In this document: in pieces, positions 17,229-25,881 of the stretch
How positions within the stretch are numbered: position 1 is the first letter of the stretch
Layout: every line of letters begins with the position of its first letter
DNA from: JAWODU01 sp046483125
GTDB taxonomy: Bacteria; Verrucomicrobiota; Kiritimatiellia; UBA8416; JAWODU01
Length of the DNA stretch: 49,339 nt
Reading direction: 5' to 3'
Assembly: GCA_046483125.1 (NCBI GenBank)
Contig: JAWODU010000039.1
Coordinates: forward strand, 1 to 49,339
Made by a program: the position numbers and the translations under genes
The notes under the pieces: model-generated
The model's database searches: none
What the model saw: the letters and a program-made list of their open reading frames with translations, nothing else
Told to the model about the DNA's origin: nothing

Positions 17229-17289
17229 GGTCGTGCTTCAGGCGTCAACGTTTGAACTTCATGAATAAATTATCGATAACCGGCTGTTG

Positions 17290-20175
17290 ATGTGGTTCGA
17301 TGCGGTAATGGATCTGAAGGATTACAGAGAGCTTGAGCCGGAGTGCTGGGTTCCGGTCCCGAACGAAGGATGGGGTATCGAGGCGGCCTCGGCGGACAAC
17401 CCATCGGCACAGCTTCTGAACGGAACGTGGGATTTCGCGATTCGAGACCGCGATCCTTCGGAGTGCTGGTTCCGAATACGCGACAATTCGTGGTGGCGAT
17501 GGGATGCCGGGCGCGAGGCCCTCGTGGAGGGCGGCGGACCCCGGCGCGAACACGAATACGATTCACTTTTTTTCCAGCGCGATTCGGGGGACATGCCGTG
17601 GCGGGAAATACCGGTGCCGTCGAACTGGGAAAGCCACGCATTCAGCCAGCAGGTATTCGCTCACTGCAGTCTCGACAAGGATGACAAGGTCGGCTACTAC
17701 CGCCGCGGGTTCCGTCTGCCGGGGGAGTGGATCGATGACGGCGGCAGGATTATCCTCCAGGCGGAAGGTATCGCGGCCTCGGCCGAAGTCTACGTCAATG
17801 AGCGATACATCGGTTACCGCGACGGCGGCTTCATACCCTTCCAGCTCGATATTACTGATGCGGTGACACGGGACGGTGACAACCTGCTGGCAATTCGTGT
17901 TGTGAAGGGCGACATCTCCACCGTTCACGACAATTCCGGTCAATGGATGCTGAGCGGTATCTGGCGCGATATTTTCATCTTCCACGTCTCCGAAACGCAC
18001 GTTTCCGACCTGCGGGTACAGCCGGATTACGACGCCGGCAGCGGAACCGGCCGCCTGGAAATCGACGTGCAGGCGCACACTGCCGGAGGCGAGCATGCGA
18101 TTGAGGCGAAACTGTACGAATGGGCCGCGGACAGTGAGGTCGTATCCGAATACGTGGACGTGGAACAGGTCTCCGGTTCGCACACCGAGCTTTGTCTCGA
18201 AACAGACGCGATCAAGCCCTGGTCGCCGGAGGCGCCGGTCATGTACCGCCTCGAGTTGCGCCTGCTGAGCGATGGAACGGTCGTGGAGCGTGTTCGGGAG
18301 GAAGTAGGTTTCCGCCGGTTCGAGGCGGACGGCGAGCGGTTCCTGTTGAACGGCAAGCCGTTCCTCATCCGCGGCGTGACGCGTCACGAAATCAAGCAGG
18401 GACGCGGCCGCAGCCTTTCGGTTGCCGATATGCTGAACGAGATCCGTCTGATGCGGGAGGCGAACATCACCGGGGTTCGTTCGCATCCCTATCCGTTCGA
18501 TCCGCGCTGGATCAGGCTGTGCGCGAGACACGGAATCCTTGTCTGCTCCGGGTTCTGCCTCTGCGGCTACAACAGTTGGGGCAACCCATGGGCGATATCC
18601 GAGATTCCAACGTATCCCGAACACGAAGAGGACATCGATCCGGGCTATCGCGAGCTGTTCCGGGACCGCTACCACGCTTTCGCGCCTCGCATTTTCGGAA
18701 GGCTGAAGAATATGACCGCCGTTTTCGCCTGGAGCCTTGCCAATGAAAGCGCAATCAGCCGGATATTCGTTCCCGTCGCCCGGTTCCTTCACGAACAGGA
18801 GCGCGGTCGTTTCATAATATCGGCCGGAGACCGGTGTATAGCAGAATCGCGGTTCGGCGGAAGGCATCCGGAATTGCGGGAGGCGGTCGACTACGTTCGC
18901 TGGGAATGCATGACGGCCGACAGCCAGCATTACCCCGAACGCTGCAGGCGGGAGGAGTTTCCATCGACGGTGCCCTGGAACCCGGAACATCCGCGGCCGA
19001 TGTTCTATACCGAGTCGGCCCACCCGTTCTGCAACCGCGACAACTACATTATCGATCCGAGTATGCAGGGCGATCTGTACGGCGCCGGTCTCAAGCGCAC
19101 ATTCGAGATTATCCGGACAATGTCCGGCGTGGGCGGCTACTTCATTTTCGAATGGTGCGACCAGTCGGTCATGCAGAAAGGCGATCCGGAACTCTGCGAT
19201 TCATTCATACGCCCGTGGCACGGATACGTGAGCTTCAATCAGAATGTGAAAGGCATTCTCGGCCCGAACCATGAATACAAGCCGGCATATCACAGTGTGC
19301 GGAAAACGTATGCGCGCGTTGTTATCGAGGAAGTCTCTCAGAATGCGCGCGAACTGGTTCTGCGCATTCGCAACGACTACACGTTCATCGATCTCGAATC
19401 GCTGGCTTTCACTCTGACGCCCGTGCGGGGTTCAACGCCGGTGGGAGCGGTGGAAGAGTTTTCCGTTCAGACGGCGCCCGGCAGAACCGCGGAAGTGCGT
19501 TTGTCGACGACGCCGGCGGCCGGCATGGCCGCGTGGCGGATAGCCGTATTTGAGGCGCCATGGGAAGGCCCGGTAGCGGAGAGAGACATCAATGTCGGCG
19601 ACAGCGTGCGTCTTTCGCCGCCCGGAACGGGGGGTTCGGTGGATATCGGCTGTTTCGCGAGTCCTTCCGACTACCGCGTGTCCCTCGGGACGGCGGGCCT
19701 GCTGGGCGCGCAGGCATATGTCGGTATGGGGCACATCAGCGCGGGCAACCTGCCGCCTGGATTCATCACGCTCGATGACATCGAACACTGGGAAACGGTT
19801 GATTCCGACGACATGACATTGCACATTCGAGCCCGTGTCTCACAAGGCCGGGGCTTCATTGACAGCCGGATTGGAGTTACGGAGAGCGACGGGGTCCTGT
19901 CCCTTGAGCAGGAGCTGTGGCGGGAAGGCGAGCAGACCTGGGTGTCGGGCACAGGCATGAGTTTCATGGTTCCGGCCGCCTACCGTGAAATCGGATGGCG
20001 GAGACGCTCCGGTGTCTGGACCGAGTATCCGCCCGATCATCCCGACCGGCTTGTCGGCCGGGAACTCCTGGGTCGTGACGAGTATCCGCCGGCCTTCGTT
20101 TTCGGAGCTTCTGCCGGTGCGCAACGCGGACCGTGTATGGTTGTCGGGCGATCGTGTTCCCACGCTGGAGATTGA
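17290..20175 (+). CDS. GH2 family beta-glycosidase (beta-galactosidase-like), frameshifted near its 3' end
   Basis: Starts at ATG 17290 (TTG at 17287 and ATG at 17308 are alternatives; none has a strong ribosome site). It shows the GH2 order: sugar-binding jelly roll (about 40-220), two Ig-like domains flanking a TIM barrel (about 330-690), then C-terminal beta domains. The barrel carries FAWSLANESA with acid/base Glu486, and RPMFYTESAHPF with nucleophile Glu575, followed by GGYFIFEWCDQS, which aligns with the GGFVWDWVDQS strand of LacZ. No signal peptide, so probably cytoplasmic exo-acting on imported oligosaccharides. The frame ends early at 20175 in CMVVGRSCSHAGD, which does not look native. 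Coding continues in the +1 frame (see 20126-20407). The active site is intact, so a truncated enzyme could still work. Confidence 0.9.
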   Translation: MWFDAVMDLKDYRELEPECWVPVPNEGWGIEAASADNPSAQLLNGTWDFAIRDRDPSECWFRIRDNSWWRWDAGREALVEGGGPRREHEYDSLFFQRDSGDMPWREIPVPSNWESHAFSQQVFAHCSLDKDDKVGYYRRGFRLPGEWIDDGGRIILQAEGIAASAEVYVNERYIGYRDGGFIPFQLDITDAVTRDGDNLLAIRVVKGDISTVHDNSGQWMLSGIWRDIFIFHVSETHVSDLRVQPDYDAGSGTGRLEIDVQAHTAGGEHAIEAKLYEWAADSEVVSEYVDVEQVSGSHTELCLETDAIKPWSPEAPVMYRLELRLLSDGTVVERVREEVGFRRFEADGERFLLNGKPFLIRGVTRHEIKQGRGRSLSVADMLNEIRLMREANITGVRSHPYPFDPRWIRLCARHGILVCSGFCLCGYNSWGNPWAISEIPTYPEHEEDIDPGYRELFRDRYHAFAPRIFGRLKNMTAVFAWSLANESAISRIFVPVARFLHEQERGRFIISAGDRCIAESRFGGRHPELREAVDYVRWECMTADSQHYPERCRREEFPSTVPWNPEHPRPMFYTESAHPFCNRDNYIIDPSMQGDLYGAGLKRTFEIIRTMSGVGGYFIFEWCDQSVMQKGDPELCDSFIRPWHGYVSFNQNVKGILGPNHEYKPAYHSVRKTYARVVIEEVSQNARELVLRIRNDYTFIDLESLAFTLTPVRGSTPVGAVEEFSVQTAPGRTAEVRLSTTPAAGMAAWRIAVFEAPWEGPVAERDINVGDSVRLSPPGTGGSVDIGCFASPSDYRVSLGTAGLLGAQAYVGMGHISAGNLPPGFITLDDIEHWETVDSDDMTLHIRARVSQGRGFIDSRIGVTESDGVLSLEQELWREGEQTWVSGTGMSFMVPAAYREIGWRRRSGVWTEYPPDHPDRLVGRELLGRDEYPPAFVFGASAGAQRGPCMVVGRSCSHAGD

Positions 20176-20407
20176 GGCCCGGCGCGCCGGGCAGCGGGTG
20201 ACGGTACGCACAATGCCTGACGGGCGGCGGGAAGTGATATTGCTGGCCGACGCCTATTGCAGTTATCCATACTCTGAATTCTCGTTTCTTCACAACGGGG
20301 CCGCCGGTGAATCGTTGCTCGGCCTGAAGCCGTTGCGGGAAGGGATTGCGATTGAGCTGTCATGGAATTTGCGGTATGTCCAACGATGGAAGGCATGGGG
20401 CACATGA
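20126..20407 (+). pseudogene. Frameshifted C-terminal tail of the GH2 gene
   Basis: Directly after GASAGAQRG in the GH2 frame, the +1 frame reads DRVWLSGDRVPTLEIEARRAGQ and continues protein-like (REVILLADAYCSYPYSEFSFLHNG...GIAIELSWNLRY) to a TGA at 20405-20407. Removing one base around 20125 (in GCGGA) joins the two frames into a product of about 1,038 residues, a common GH2 length. It is either a recent inactivating insertion or a sequencing error. Confidence 0.7.
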
Positions 20408-20538
20408 CGACCGCCGGGCCTGAACTGCACAATCCGTTGTGTGAGCGTCCGGAGAATGTGACCGGAGAGAACGCAGATACGAACGACAGGCTGATGCGCC
20501 GCATCGTTGAGACCGGAGCAGTCATGCCGGGACAGTAA
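20362..20538 (+). pseudogene. Possible small remnant open frame
   Basis: A 58-codon frame overlapping the end of the GH2 tail and ending at TAA 20536-20538. The second half (ELHNPLCERPENVTGE, DRLMRRIVETGAVMPGQ) looks like a protein C-terminus rather than noise. No ribosome site. The following 20539-20696 shows no further gene. Confidence 0.25.
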
Positions 20539-20696
20539 TCGAGTGGAGAGCTGCGTGCTTCACAGACAAGACCTTTTCGAAGCGAGGACACACGGCTACA
20601 AGACCTTCAGGATGCCTCCCGGCTTTTCCTTGCCTTTAAAAGTTTGAACGCTAGTCTACTTTCCGTGTACTGCATCCGGTGGCGTGAGAAAGTATT

Positions 20697-21854
20697 ATGA
20701 ATGCGAACTACGACGTTGCGGCCTATATCTGGCCGTCCTATCACGACGATCCGCGCGCGCGCATCTTCTGGCCGGGGCGCGAGGGCGAGTGGATCAACGT
20801 GCGGACCTCAAAACCCAGGTTTCCGGGCCACAAACAGCCCAGACAACCGCTCTGGGGTTATCAGAACGAGGCGGACCCGCGTGTGATGGAGATGCAGATC
20901 GACGCCGCGGCCGATCACGGAATCAACGTCTTCGCGTACGACTGGTACTGGTACGACCGCGAGCCGTTTCTGGAGGGATGCCTGAATGACGGCTTTCTCA
21001 AGGCCCGGAACAATCACCGCATGCGCTTTTTCCTGATGTGGGCCAACCACGATGTAACGCACCTCTGGGACCGGCGCGAGCAGGATGCCGGCGGAGTCAT
21101 CTGGAAGGCCGCCTGGGACCGCAGGGAGTTCGAGGTCATCGGCCGACGTTGGATCGACCGCTATTTCACGCATCCGCTCTACTACTGCATCGACGGCAAG
21201 CCCCTCCTGTCGATCTTCCGGCCGCAAACGATGGTCGAAGGGCTGGGCGGAGTCGAAGCGGCCCGCGACGCCCTGGACTGGCTCGAAGACCGGTGCCGTG
21301 CCGCGGGCCTTCCCGGCGTGCATCTCCAGGCGATCTATAGCGGCGGCCGGCTGGGAGATGCAATGGGGCTGGTGGGCAACGGGGAGGGCAACAATCTTGC
21401 CCGCAGGAAGACGAAAGACGATCTCCACATCTCCCTCCCGTTTTCGAGCCTGACGAACTACCAGTGGATAAGCATGGCGGCACCCCGGGGTACATACGCC
21501 GAATGGTCCCGGCGCGCGCTCGCGGGCGAACGGGCGGCCGCGGAGCGATACGGTATTCCCTTTTTTCCGTCCGTGAGCGTGGGCTGGGACAACAACGCGC
21601 GGTTCCCCGGGTTAAAGGAGGGATACGTGCTTGACCGGAACCCGGAGGTATTCAGGGAGAACCTGCGGGCCGCCCGGACTGCGGCAGACCGGCTGGGTCT
21701 CGTTCCGAAGCTTATAGTTATTAACGCGTGGAACGAGTGGACCGAGGACAGCTATCTCCTGCCCGACCGCGAGTTCGGCTACGGCTATCTCGAAGCTGTT
21801 CGCGAGGTTTTCGGCGGAGGTGATCAGCGGCAGGCCGATCGTCCTGATTCATGA
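20697..21854 (+). CDS. WbsX / GH99-like protein, intact
   Basis: 385 residues starting at ATG 20697 after GAGAAAG. The WbsX/GH99-like family order is complete: AAYIWPSYHDDPRARIFWPG at the N-terminus, GYQNEADPRVMEMQIDAAADHGINVFAYDWYWY (first barrel strands), MWANHDVTHLWDR, YYCIDGKPLLSIFRPQT, and the C-terminal signature INAWNEWTEDSYLLPDREFGYGYLEAV. No signal peptide, so cytoplasmic. Family members are found in polysaccharide biosynthesis (called glycosyltransferases) and in catabolic clusters, where an endo- or exo-glycosidase role is suspected. The context here favours catabolism. It is the first gene of a probable operon with DUF1961 (31-nt gap) and the PD40 gene. It is the intact paralogue of the deleted copy at 8603. 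Confidence 0.85.
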   Translation: MNANYDVAAYIWPSYHDDPRARIFWPGREGEWINVRTSKPRFPGHKQPRQPLWGYQNEADPRVMEMQIDAAADHGINVFAYDWYWYDREPFLEGCLNDGFLKARNNHRMRFFLMWANHDVTHLWDRREQDAGGVIWKAAWDRREFEVIGRRWIDRYFTHPLYYCIDGKPLLSIFRPQTMVEGLGGVEAARDALDWLEDRCRAAGLPGVHLQAIYSGGRLGDAMGLVGNGEGNNLARRKTKDDLHISLPFSSLTNYQWISMAAPRGTYAEWSRRALAGERAAAERYGIPFFPSVSVGWDNNARFPGLKEGYVLDRNPEVFRENLRAARTAADRLGLVPKLIVINAWNEWTEDSYLLPDREFGYGYLEAVREVFGGGDQRQADRPDS

Positions 21855-21885
21855 TTGTACGCGTGTAATCCCGGGAGGTGTTGAA

Positions 21886-22578
21886 ATGACTGAATTCAAG
21901 GAAAAAGAGCTGTTGTATGAGAACGGGCTTGGCTGTTCCGGCGACATTTCCAGCTGGCGCGTAGAAGGAGAGGCAGCGATTACCTTTCCGCGGGGGCGCA
22001 TGCGTATGGAGAACGCGAAGGACCGCGACAAGGAAACCGGAATACACGGCAATTTCATTCTCTGGTGTAATCGCTCGTTCCCGGACCATATTGCCGTTCG
22101 CTGGGATTTCCGTCCGCTTACCGATCGCGGACTGGCTATGATCTGGATCGCCGCCGGGGGGAGAAAAGGCGAGGATCTTTTCGATCCGGCGCTGGCGGAG
22201 CGCGACGGCGATTATCCGCAGTATCATCATGGCGACATCAACGCATTGCACGGCTCCTATTTCCGGCGGAACCCCAGCGAGATTCCGTTCCGGACTTGTA
22301 ACCTGCGCAAGAGTTACGGATTTCACATGGTCTGCCAGGGCGCCGACCCGTTGCCGGATTCCGCATATGCGACCGGCTTTTACCGTATGGAAGTCATCAA
22401 GTCGGGGAGACATTTCCGTTTTTCGATTAATAACCTGTTGATATATCACTGGGTGGACGACGGGGAAAGCTACGGACCGGTTCTCGAAGGCGGCAAGATC
22501 GGCTTTCGCCAGATGGCGGGGCTCATCGCCGATTACGGTAACCTCGAAGTATGGTCGGTAGAGAAGGCGAAGGAGTAA
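21886..22578 (+). CDS. DUF1961 (YesU-like) family protein
   Basis: 230 residues from ATG 21886, preceded by GGGAGGTG at optimal spacing. The upstream in-frame codons overlap the WbsX gene and are not used. Concanavalin-like beta-sandwich features: FILWCNRSFPDHIAVRWDFRPL, IWIAAGGRKGEDLFDP, YHHGDINALHGSYFRRNP, FYRMEVIKSGRHFRFSINNLLIYHW and GKIGFRQM. These match the DUF1961 family, whose member YesU sits in the Bacillus rhamnogalacturonan-degradation cluster. The fold suggests sugar binding or hydrolysis, but the biochemical role is not established. It is sandwiched tightly between WbsX and the PD40 gene (4-nt gap), so co-expression is likely. Confidence 0.82.
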   Translation: MTEFKEKELLYENGLGCSGDISSWRVEGEAAITFPRGRMRMENAKDRDKETGIHGNFILWCNRSFPDHIAVRWDFRPLTDRGLAMIWIAAGGRKGEDLFDPALAERDGDYPQYHHGDINALHGSYFRRNPSEIPFRTCNLRKSYGFHMVCQGADPLPDSAYATGFYRMEVIKSGRHFRFSINNLLIYHWVDDGESYGPVLEGGKIGFRQMAGLIADYGNLEVWSVEKAKE

Positions 22579-22582
22579 GCAA

Positions 22583-23725
22583 GTGACTGATTTGGCGCGC
22601 AGAAGGGGCTGTGAAAAGACGATCGAACGCGATCCGAAGACCGGGCGCGAGATATGGCGGATGACCGGTTTCGCGGCGCATGACGTGCACACGTACTACG
22701 ACGCCTGTTCCTGGAGCCCGGACGGCTCACGAATTGCCTTTACGTCGATCCTGCCTGGAGACGTTGTGCCGGATAAACTGGACAGTACTCCGAAAGGCGT
22801 GCTGTTTGTCATGGATGCCGATGGGGGCAATATCGAATGCGCCAGGGAAAACGTGGCTTTTGAACTGCATACCGGCTGTCTGCCTATCTGGAAGGATAAT
22901 CGAACAATCGTTCACAGGGGCAAGACGACGGATGGAAGCCGCTATACCGGCATCGTGGACACCGGGACGGGGAAATCGCGCGACGTTCCGGGGATGCTCG
23001 GCAGGTTTCTCAGCCCGGACGGTTCAAAGCTGATCTGTCAATCGGAGGAATCGCATACGTCCGATAAGCAGAAGGCGATCGTGGTGGATCTTGACGATCT
23101 GACGTGTCGTGACCTTGTTTCATCCGACGAACTCGGAGAAGCCCTGCTCGAGACCTTCAACCGGGCCGACCGAATGCCCGGTGTTGATGCCAAAAGGATG
23201 GTCAATCCCCAGGTAGCCAACCTCAAGTGGAGTCCGAACGGGTCCAGAATCATGCTTCGCTTCAACTACATGCCGGGTCAGTACATGAAGTCCCTGTTCG
23301 TTCTGAATCCCGACGGCACCGGGCTGAAGCGGCTGAACCTCGTAACGCCGCGGTTCGGCCATCATTCCTGGCATCCCGACGGTGAACACATCCTGTACTG
23401 CGACCGGAACGAGGCGGGCCCCGGCTCCATATACTACCTGACCGACGCGCAGGGACTGAACCGCCGCGCCCTTCACAATGATATGCTGGGCAGTCATCCG
23501 CTGTTCAACCCGGCCGGGACGGAGATCGTGGATTTCGGCGGGGGCTGGATATGGCACCTGAACCTGAAAACCGGTGATGTGCAGAAACTGGCTTCGTATA
23601 CGAACAACCTGCACCCGGGCCTTCACGCCCATCCCTCGTGGAGCCGCGACGGCTCGCAGATCATCTACCACTCCGACCACACCGGCACGTCACAGATTTA
23701 CGTGATACCCTTGAACGGGGGGTGA
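22583..23725 (+). CDS. PD40 beta-propeller protein, oligogalacturonide-lyase-like
   Basis: 380 residues from a GTG start 4 nt after DUF1961, with AAGGAG upstream. At least six TolB/PD40 blades are visible: WSPDGSRIAFTS, LSPDGSKLIC, WSPNGSRIMLRF, WHPDGEHILYCD, FNPAGTEIVDF and WSRDGSQIIYHSDHTGTSQIYVI. The opening (TGREIWRMTGFAAHDVHTYYDACSWSPDG) parallels the start of PL22 oligogalacturonide lyases. No signal peptide; PL22 enzymes act in the cytoplasm on unsaturated di- and oligouronides. A lyase function is plausible given the YesU-like neighbour, but PD40 propellers have many other roles. Confidence 0.72.
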   Translation: MTDLARRRGCEKTIERDPKTGREIWRMTGFAAHDVHTYYDACSWSPDGSRIAFTSILPGDVVPDKLDSTPKGVLFVMDADGGNIECARENVAFELHTGCLPIWKDNRTIVHRGKTTDGSRYTGIVDTGTGKSRDVPGMLGRFLSPDGSKLICQSEESHTSDKQKAIVVDLDDLTCRDLVSSDELGEALLETFNRADRMPGVDAKRMVNPQVANLKWSPNGSRIMLRFNYMPGQYMKSLFVLNPDGTGLKRLNLVTPRFGHHSWHPDGEHILYCDRNEAGPGSIYYLTDAQGLNRRALHNDMLGSHPLFNPAGTEIVDFGGGWIWHLNLKTGDVQKLASYTNNLHPGLHAHPSWSRDGSQIIYHSDHTGTSQIYVIPLNGG

Positions 23726-23865
23726 GCCTCGACTCGTGGCCGGGGCCGCGGCAGATGGGAGGCAAGGCAGGCAGGTGCCTGTCTTCGAGAGGCACTTTTG
23801 CGGCGGTGGCGACCTGACGACTTGTGTCAATCAGCCATTCGCTTGTGAAAAGGAAGTGTGCAGAC

Positions 23866-24045
23866 ATGAATAAAGTATGTTGCGGGACGATTTCGTGGAC
23901 GTTTCAGAAGCGGGCTTTGAATGACGATCCGGACTGGTGCCGCAAGGTACTGGGAGAGATCGCGGAAGCGGGCTACGATGGTGTCGAAATGGGCGTACCC
24001 CTCGTGGCGTTCGGGGCCGGGAAAGTGCGAAAACTGGGGTACTGA
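23866..24045 (+). pseudogene. Truncated sugar isomerase/epimerase (TIM-barrel, AP-endonuclease-2 family)
   Basis: 59 residues starting at ATG 23866 behind a good AAGGAAG site. The sequence CCGTISWTFQKR, then KVLGEIAEAGYDGVEMGVPL is the first beta-alpha-beta unit of xylose-isomerase-like TIM barrels, which usually run to about 270-300 residues. The frame ends with a TGA at 24043 and the next gene starts at 24090, so the rest of the barrel is missing. The functional ribosome site suggests recent loss. Confidence 0.7.
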
Positions 24046-24089
24046 TCAAGAATACCTGACAGAGCCGAAAGCAAAAAAAGGGGGCGGTA

Positions 24090-25856
24090 ATGAATTCATA
24101 TTTCCGGAGTATATTTCAAAGTCAACGGAGTGTTTTGACTCTCTTTACAGTCCTGTTTCCAATACTTGCGGCTTCCGGGGCCGCCGCCGGGACCCAGATC
24201 GGCGACTGGGGCCACTGCATTACCTACGCGCCGACCGTATACCTGTACAATCCGGATGGAGAGGCGTTCACCCTGCAGTTCCGTAGAATGCAGCCGGCTT
24301 TTAATGCATGGGTCCGCGACGAAATGGAGTTTCGTCTCGCAGACCCGGACGGGAAAGAAATTTTCGAAGGGAAAAAGAAGCTGGACGGCGGCCTGCTGAC
24401 TTTCGAAGTGCCCGCGGGAAAGAAAGGGACGTACCGGCTGAATACCACGCGCAGTCTTTCGGTCTGGTGCTCTCTGGACCACTCGGCGGTATGGACCGGA
24501 GAGCCGGGACGGCACATTGCCGACGACTACGATCCTATTGAGGACCCCGAGACCGGGAAGAAACGCAGGCGCAAGTACTACGAGAAAAGGGGTCAGCTCG
24601 TGTTCCAGGCAACGGTTCCGCGCCGCTGGTGGTTCTGGGTTCCCGAAGACGTAACGGAGTTCAAGTGCCGTGCCATGCGCGCGGATCGTCATATGTCACA
24701 GCGGGAGGACTGGGGTTATTTCATTATCTCCCCGCGCGGCCAGCGAATCAAGGCCATGTGGGGTCAGCCTCCTTTCAGGACCGAAAAACGATACCGTGGA
24801 GATATGATCGTGACGGTGCCCGTGGAACCCGGCGCGGGCGGACGTTTCTGGTCCGTGCAGATCAGGCTGGGGGATTCGCACAACTTTTCCGGGATCAATT
24901 TTTCCCTCGACGGAGTGCCGCCGTATCTCGCCCGTTCTCCCGAAGAGTGGTTTGATCCCGCCAAGGGCGTGCCCGAAGTGGACCTGTACGACGAAACACC
25001 CTTCATTCAGGCTACGTACCGCGACGAACCCGTCAGGGAACTCATGAAAGAACGCTGGCCGAAACTTCAGCACTGGTCGCCCTGTCCCTCGCTGGGCGAT
25101 CCGGACGGGATCGAGATTCTCGGTAACGCCGGATTCGCGCTGTGGAACCCTGAAGGGCGGGAACTCAAGCTCCGTGTCGGCGCGTATCTTCCGCGTCACG
25201 GCCGGAAAGGTAAGGACCCTGCCGGTGTCACCGTAACCGGGCCGGACGGGAAAACCGTACTGGACAAGACGGTGGAACTCATCAGCATACACGCACCTCA
25301 CGGCTACCCGGACCAGGTTCTGGACGCGGGGAAAGGCGTAAGCACCGTGAGCGTAACCGGTGATCCCGAGAAATGGTTCGCTTTCACTTATCCGGCGACC
25401 CCTCTTGTACTGATCGGCGAGAGCGTGGAAGATGGATGGTCGCGTTTCAGCATGACGGTTGGGACGGCGAGACAATGGTACTTCTACGTTCCGAAGGGAA
25501 CGGAGGAATTTGCCGTGCACACCGAAGCGAAGCATGATACGGATGTGGCCCGCGTCGAAGTATGGGCGCCGGACAGGTGTGTGAGCCTGATCTACGACAA
25601 CGAAGCGACAGAATCCGTCGAGGTGCCCGAAGGGCTGGACGGAAAAATTTGGTACCTGAGGACCGACGTCGGATCCGCGAGCCGGTTCGTCACGGACAGG
25701 GGACCGGAGTACCGCTACGCCGGAATCTATCTGAACATAGATCTGAAGGGGGTTCCGGGGTACCTTTCCCCGACGTGGGAGCAGTGGTTCGATCCCGAAA
25801 ATCCCGCTTCTACGGCGGCCGGAGCTCGTGTAATGAACGGCCTGACTCGTCACTGA
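24090..25856 (+). CDS. Secreted protein with two related halves, unknown function
   Basis: 588 residues with an AGGGGGCGG ribosome site and a signal peptide (hydrophobic core LTLFTVLFPILAASGAAA, cleavage near residue 34). Residues about 45-300 and 345-580 repeat the same architecture: a pre-domain with NPDGE/NPEGR and PDGK loops, an aromatic entry strand (RRWWFWVPEDVTEF versus RQWYFYVPKGTEEF), a middle strand set, then a sugar-binding-like strand (GINFSLDGVPPYLARSPEEWFDP versus GIYLNIDLKGVPGYLSPTWEQWFDP). I see no catalytic motif. The aromatic beta-sandwich repeats suggest glycan binding on the cell surface or in the periplasm. It follows the truncated isomerase and precedes an Asp-box gene by 25 nt. 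Confidence 0.75.
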   Translation: MNSYFRSIFQSQRSVLTLFTVLFPILAASGAAAGTQIGDWGHCITYAPTVYLYNPDGEAFTLQFRRMQPAFNAWVRDEMEFRLADPDGKEIFEGKKKLDGGLLTFEVPAGKKGTYRLNTTRSLSVWCSLDHSAVWTGEPGRHIADDYDPIEDPETGKKRRRKYYEKRGQLVFQATVPRRWWFWVPEDVTEFKCRAMRADRHMSQREDWGYFIISPRGQRIKAMWGQPPFRTEKRYRGDMIVTVPVEPGAGGRFWSVQIRLGDSHNFSGINFSLDGVPPYLARSPEEWFDPAKGVPEVDLYDETPFIQATYRDEPVRELMKERWPKLQHWSPCPSLGDPDGIEILGNAGFALWNPEGRELKLRVGAYLPRHGRKGKDPAGVTVTGPDGKTVLDKTVELISIHAPHGYPDQVLDAGKGVSTVSVTGDPEKWFAFTYPATPLVLIGESVEDGWSRFSMTVGTARQWYFYVPKGTEEFAVHTEAKHDTDVARVEVWAPDRCVSLIYDNEATESVEVPEGLDGKIWYLRTDVGSASRFVTDRGPEYRYAGIYLNIDLKGVPGYLSPTWEQWFDPENPASTAAGARVMNGLTRH

Positions 25857-25881
25857 GTTTCTGCTTCGCCGGTGCATAAAT

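Noticed and set aside
17563..19023. 486-codon minus-strand open frame
   Set aside because: Antisense to the GH2 catalytic barrel.
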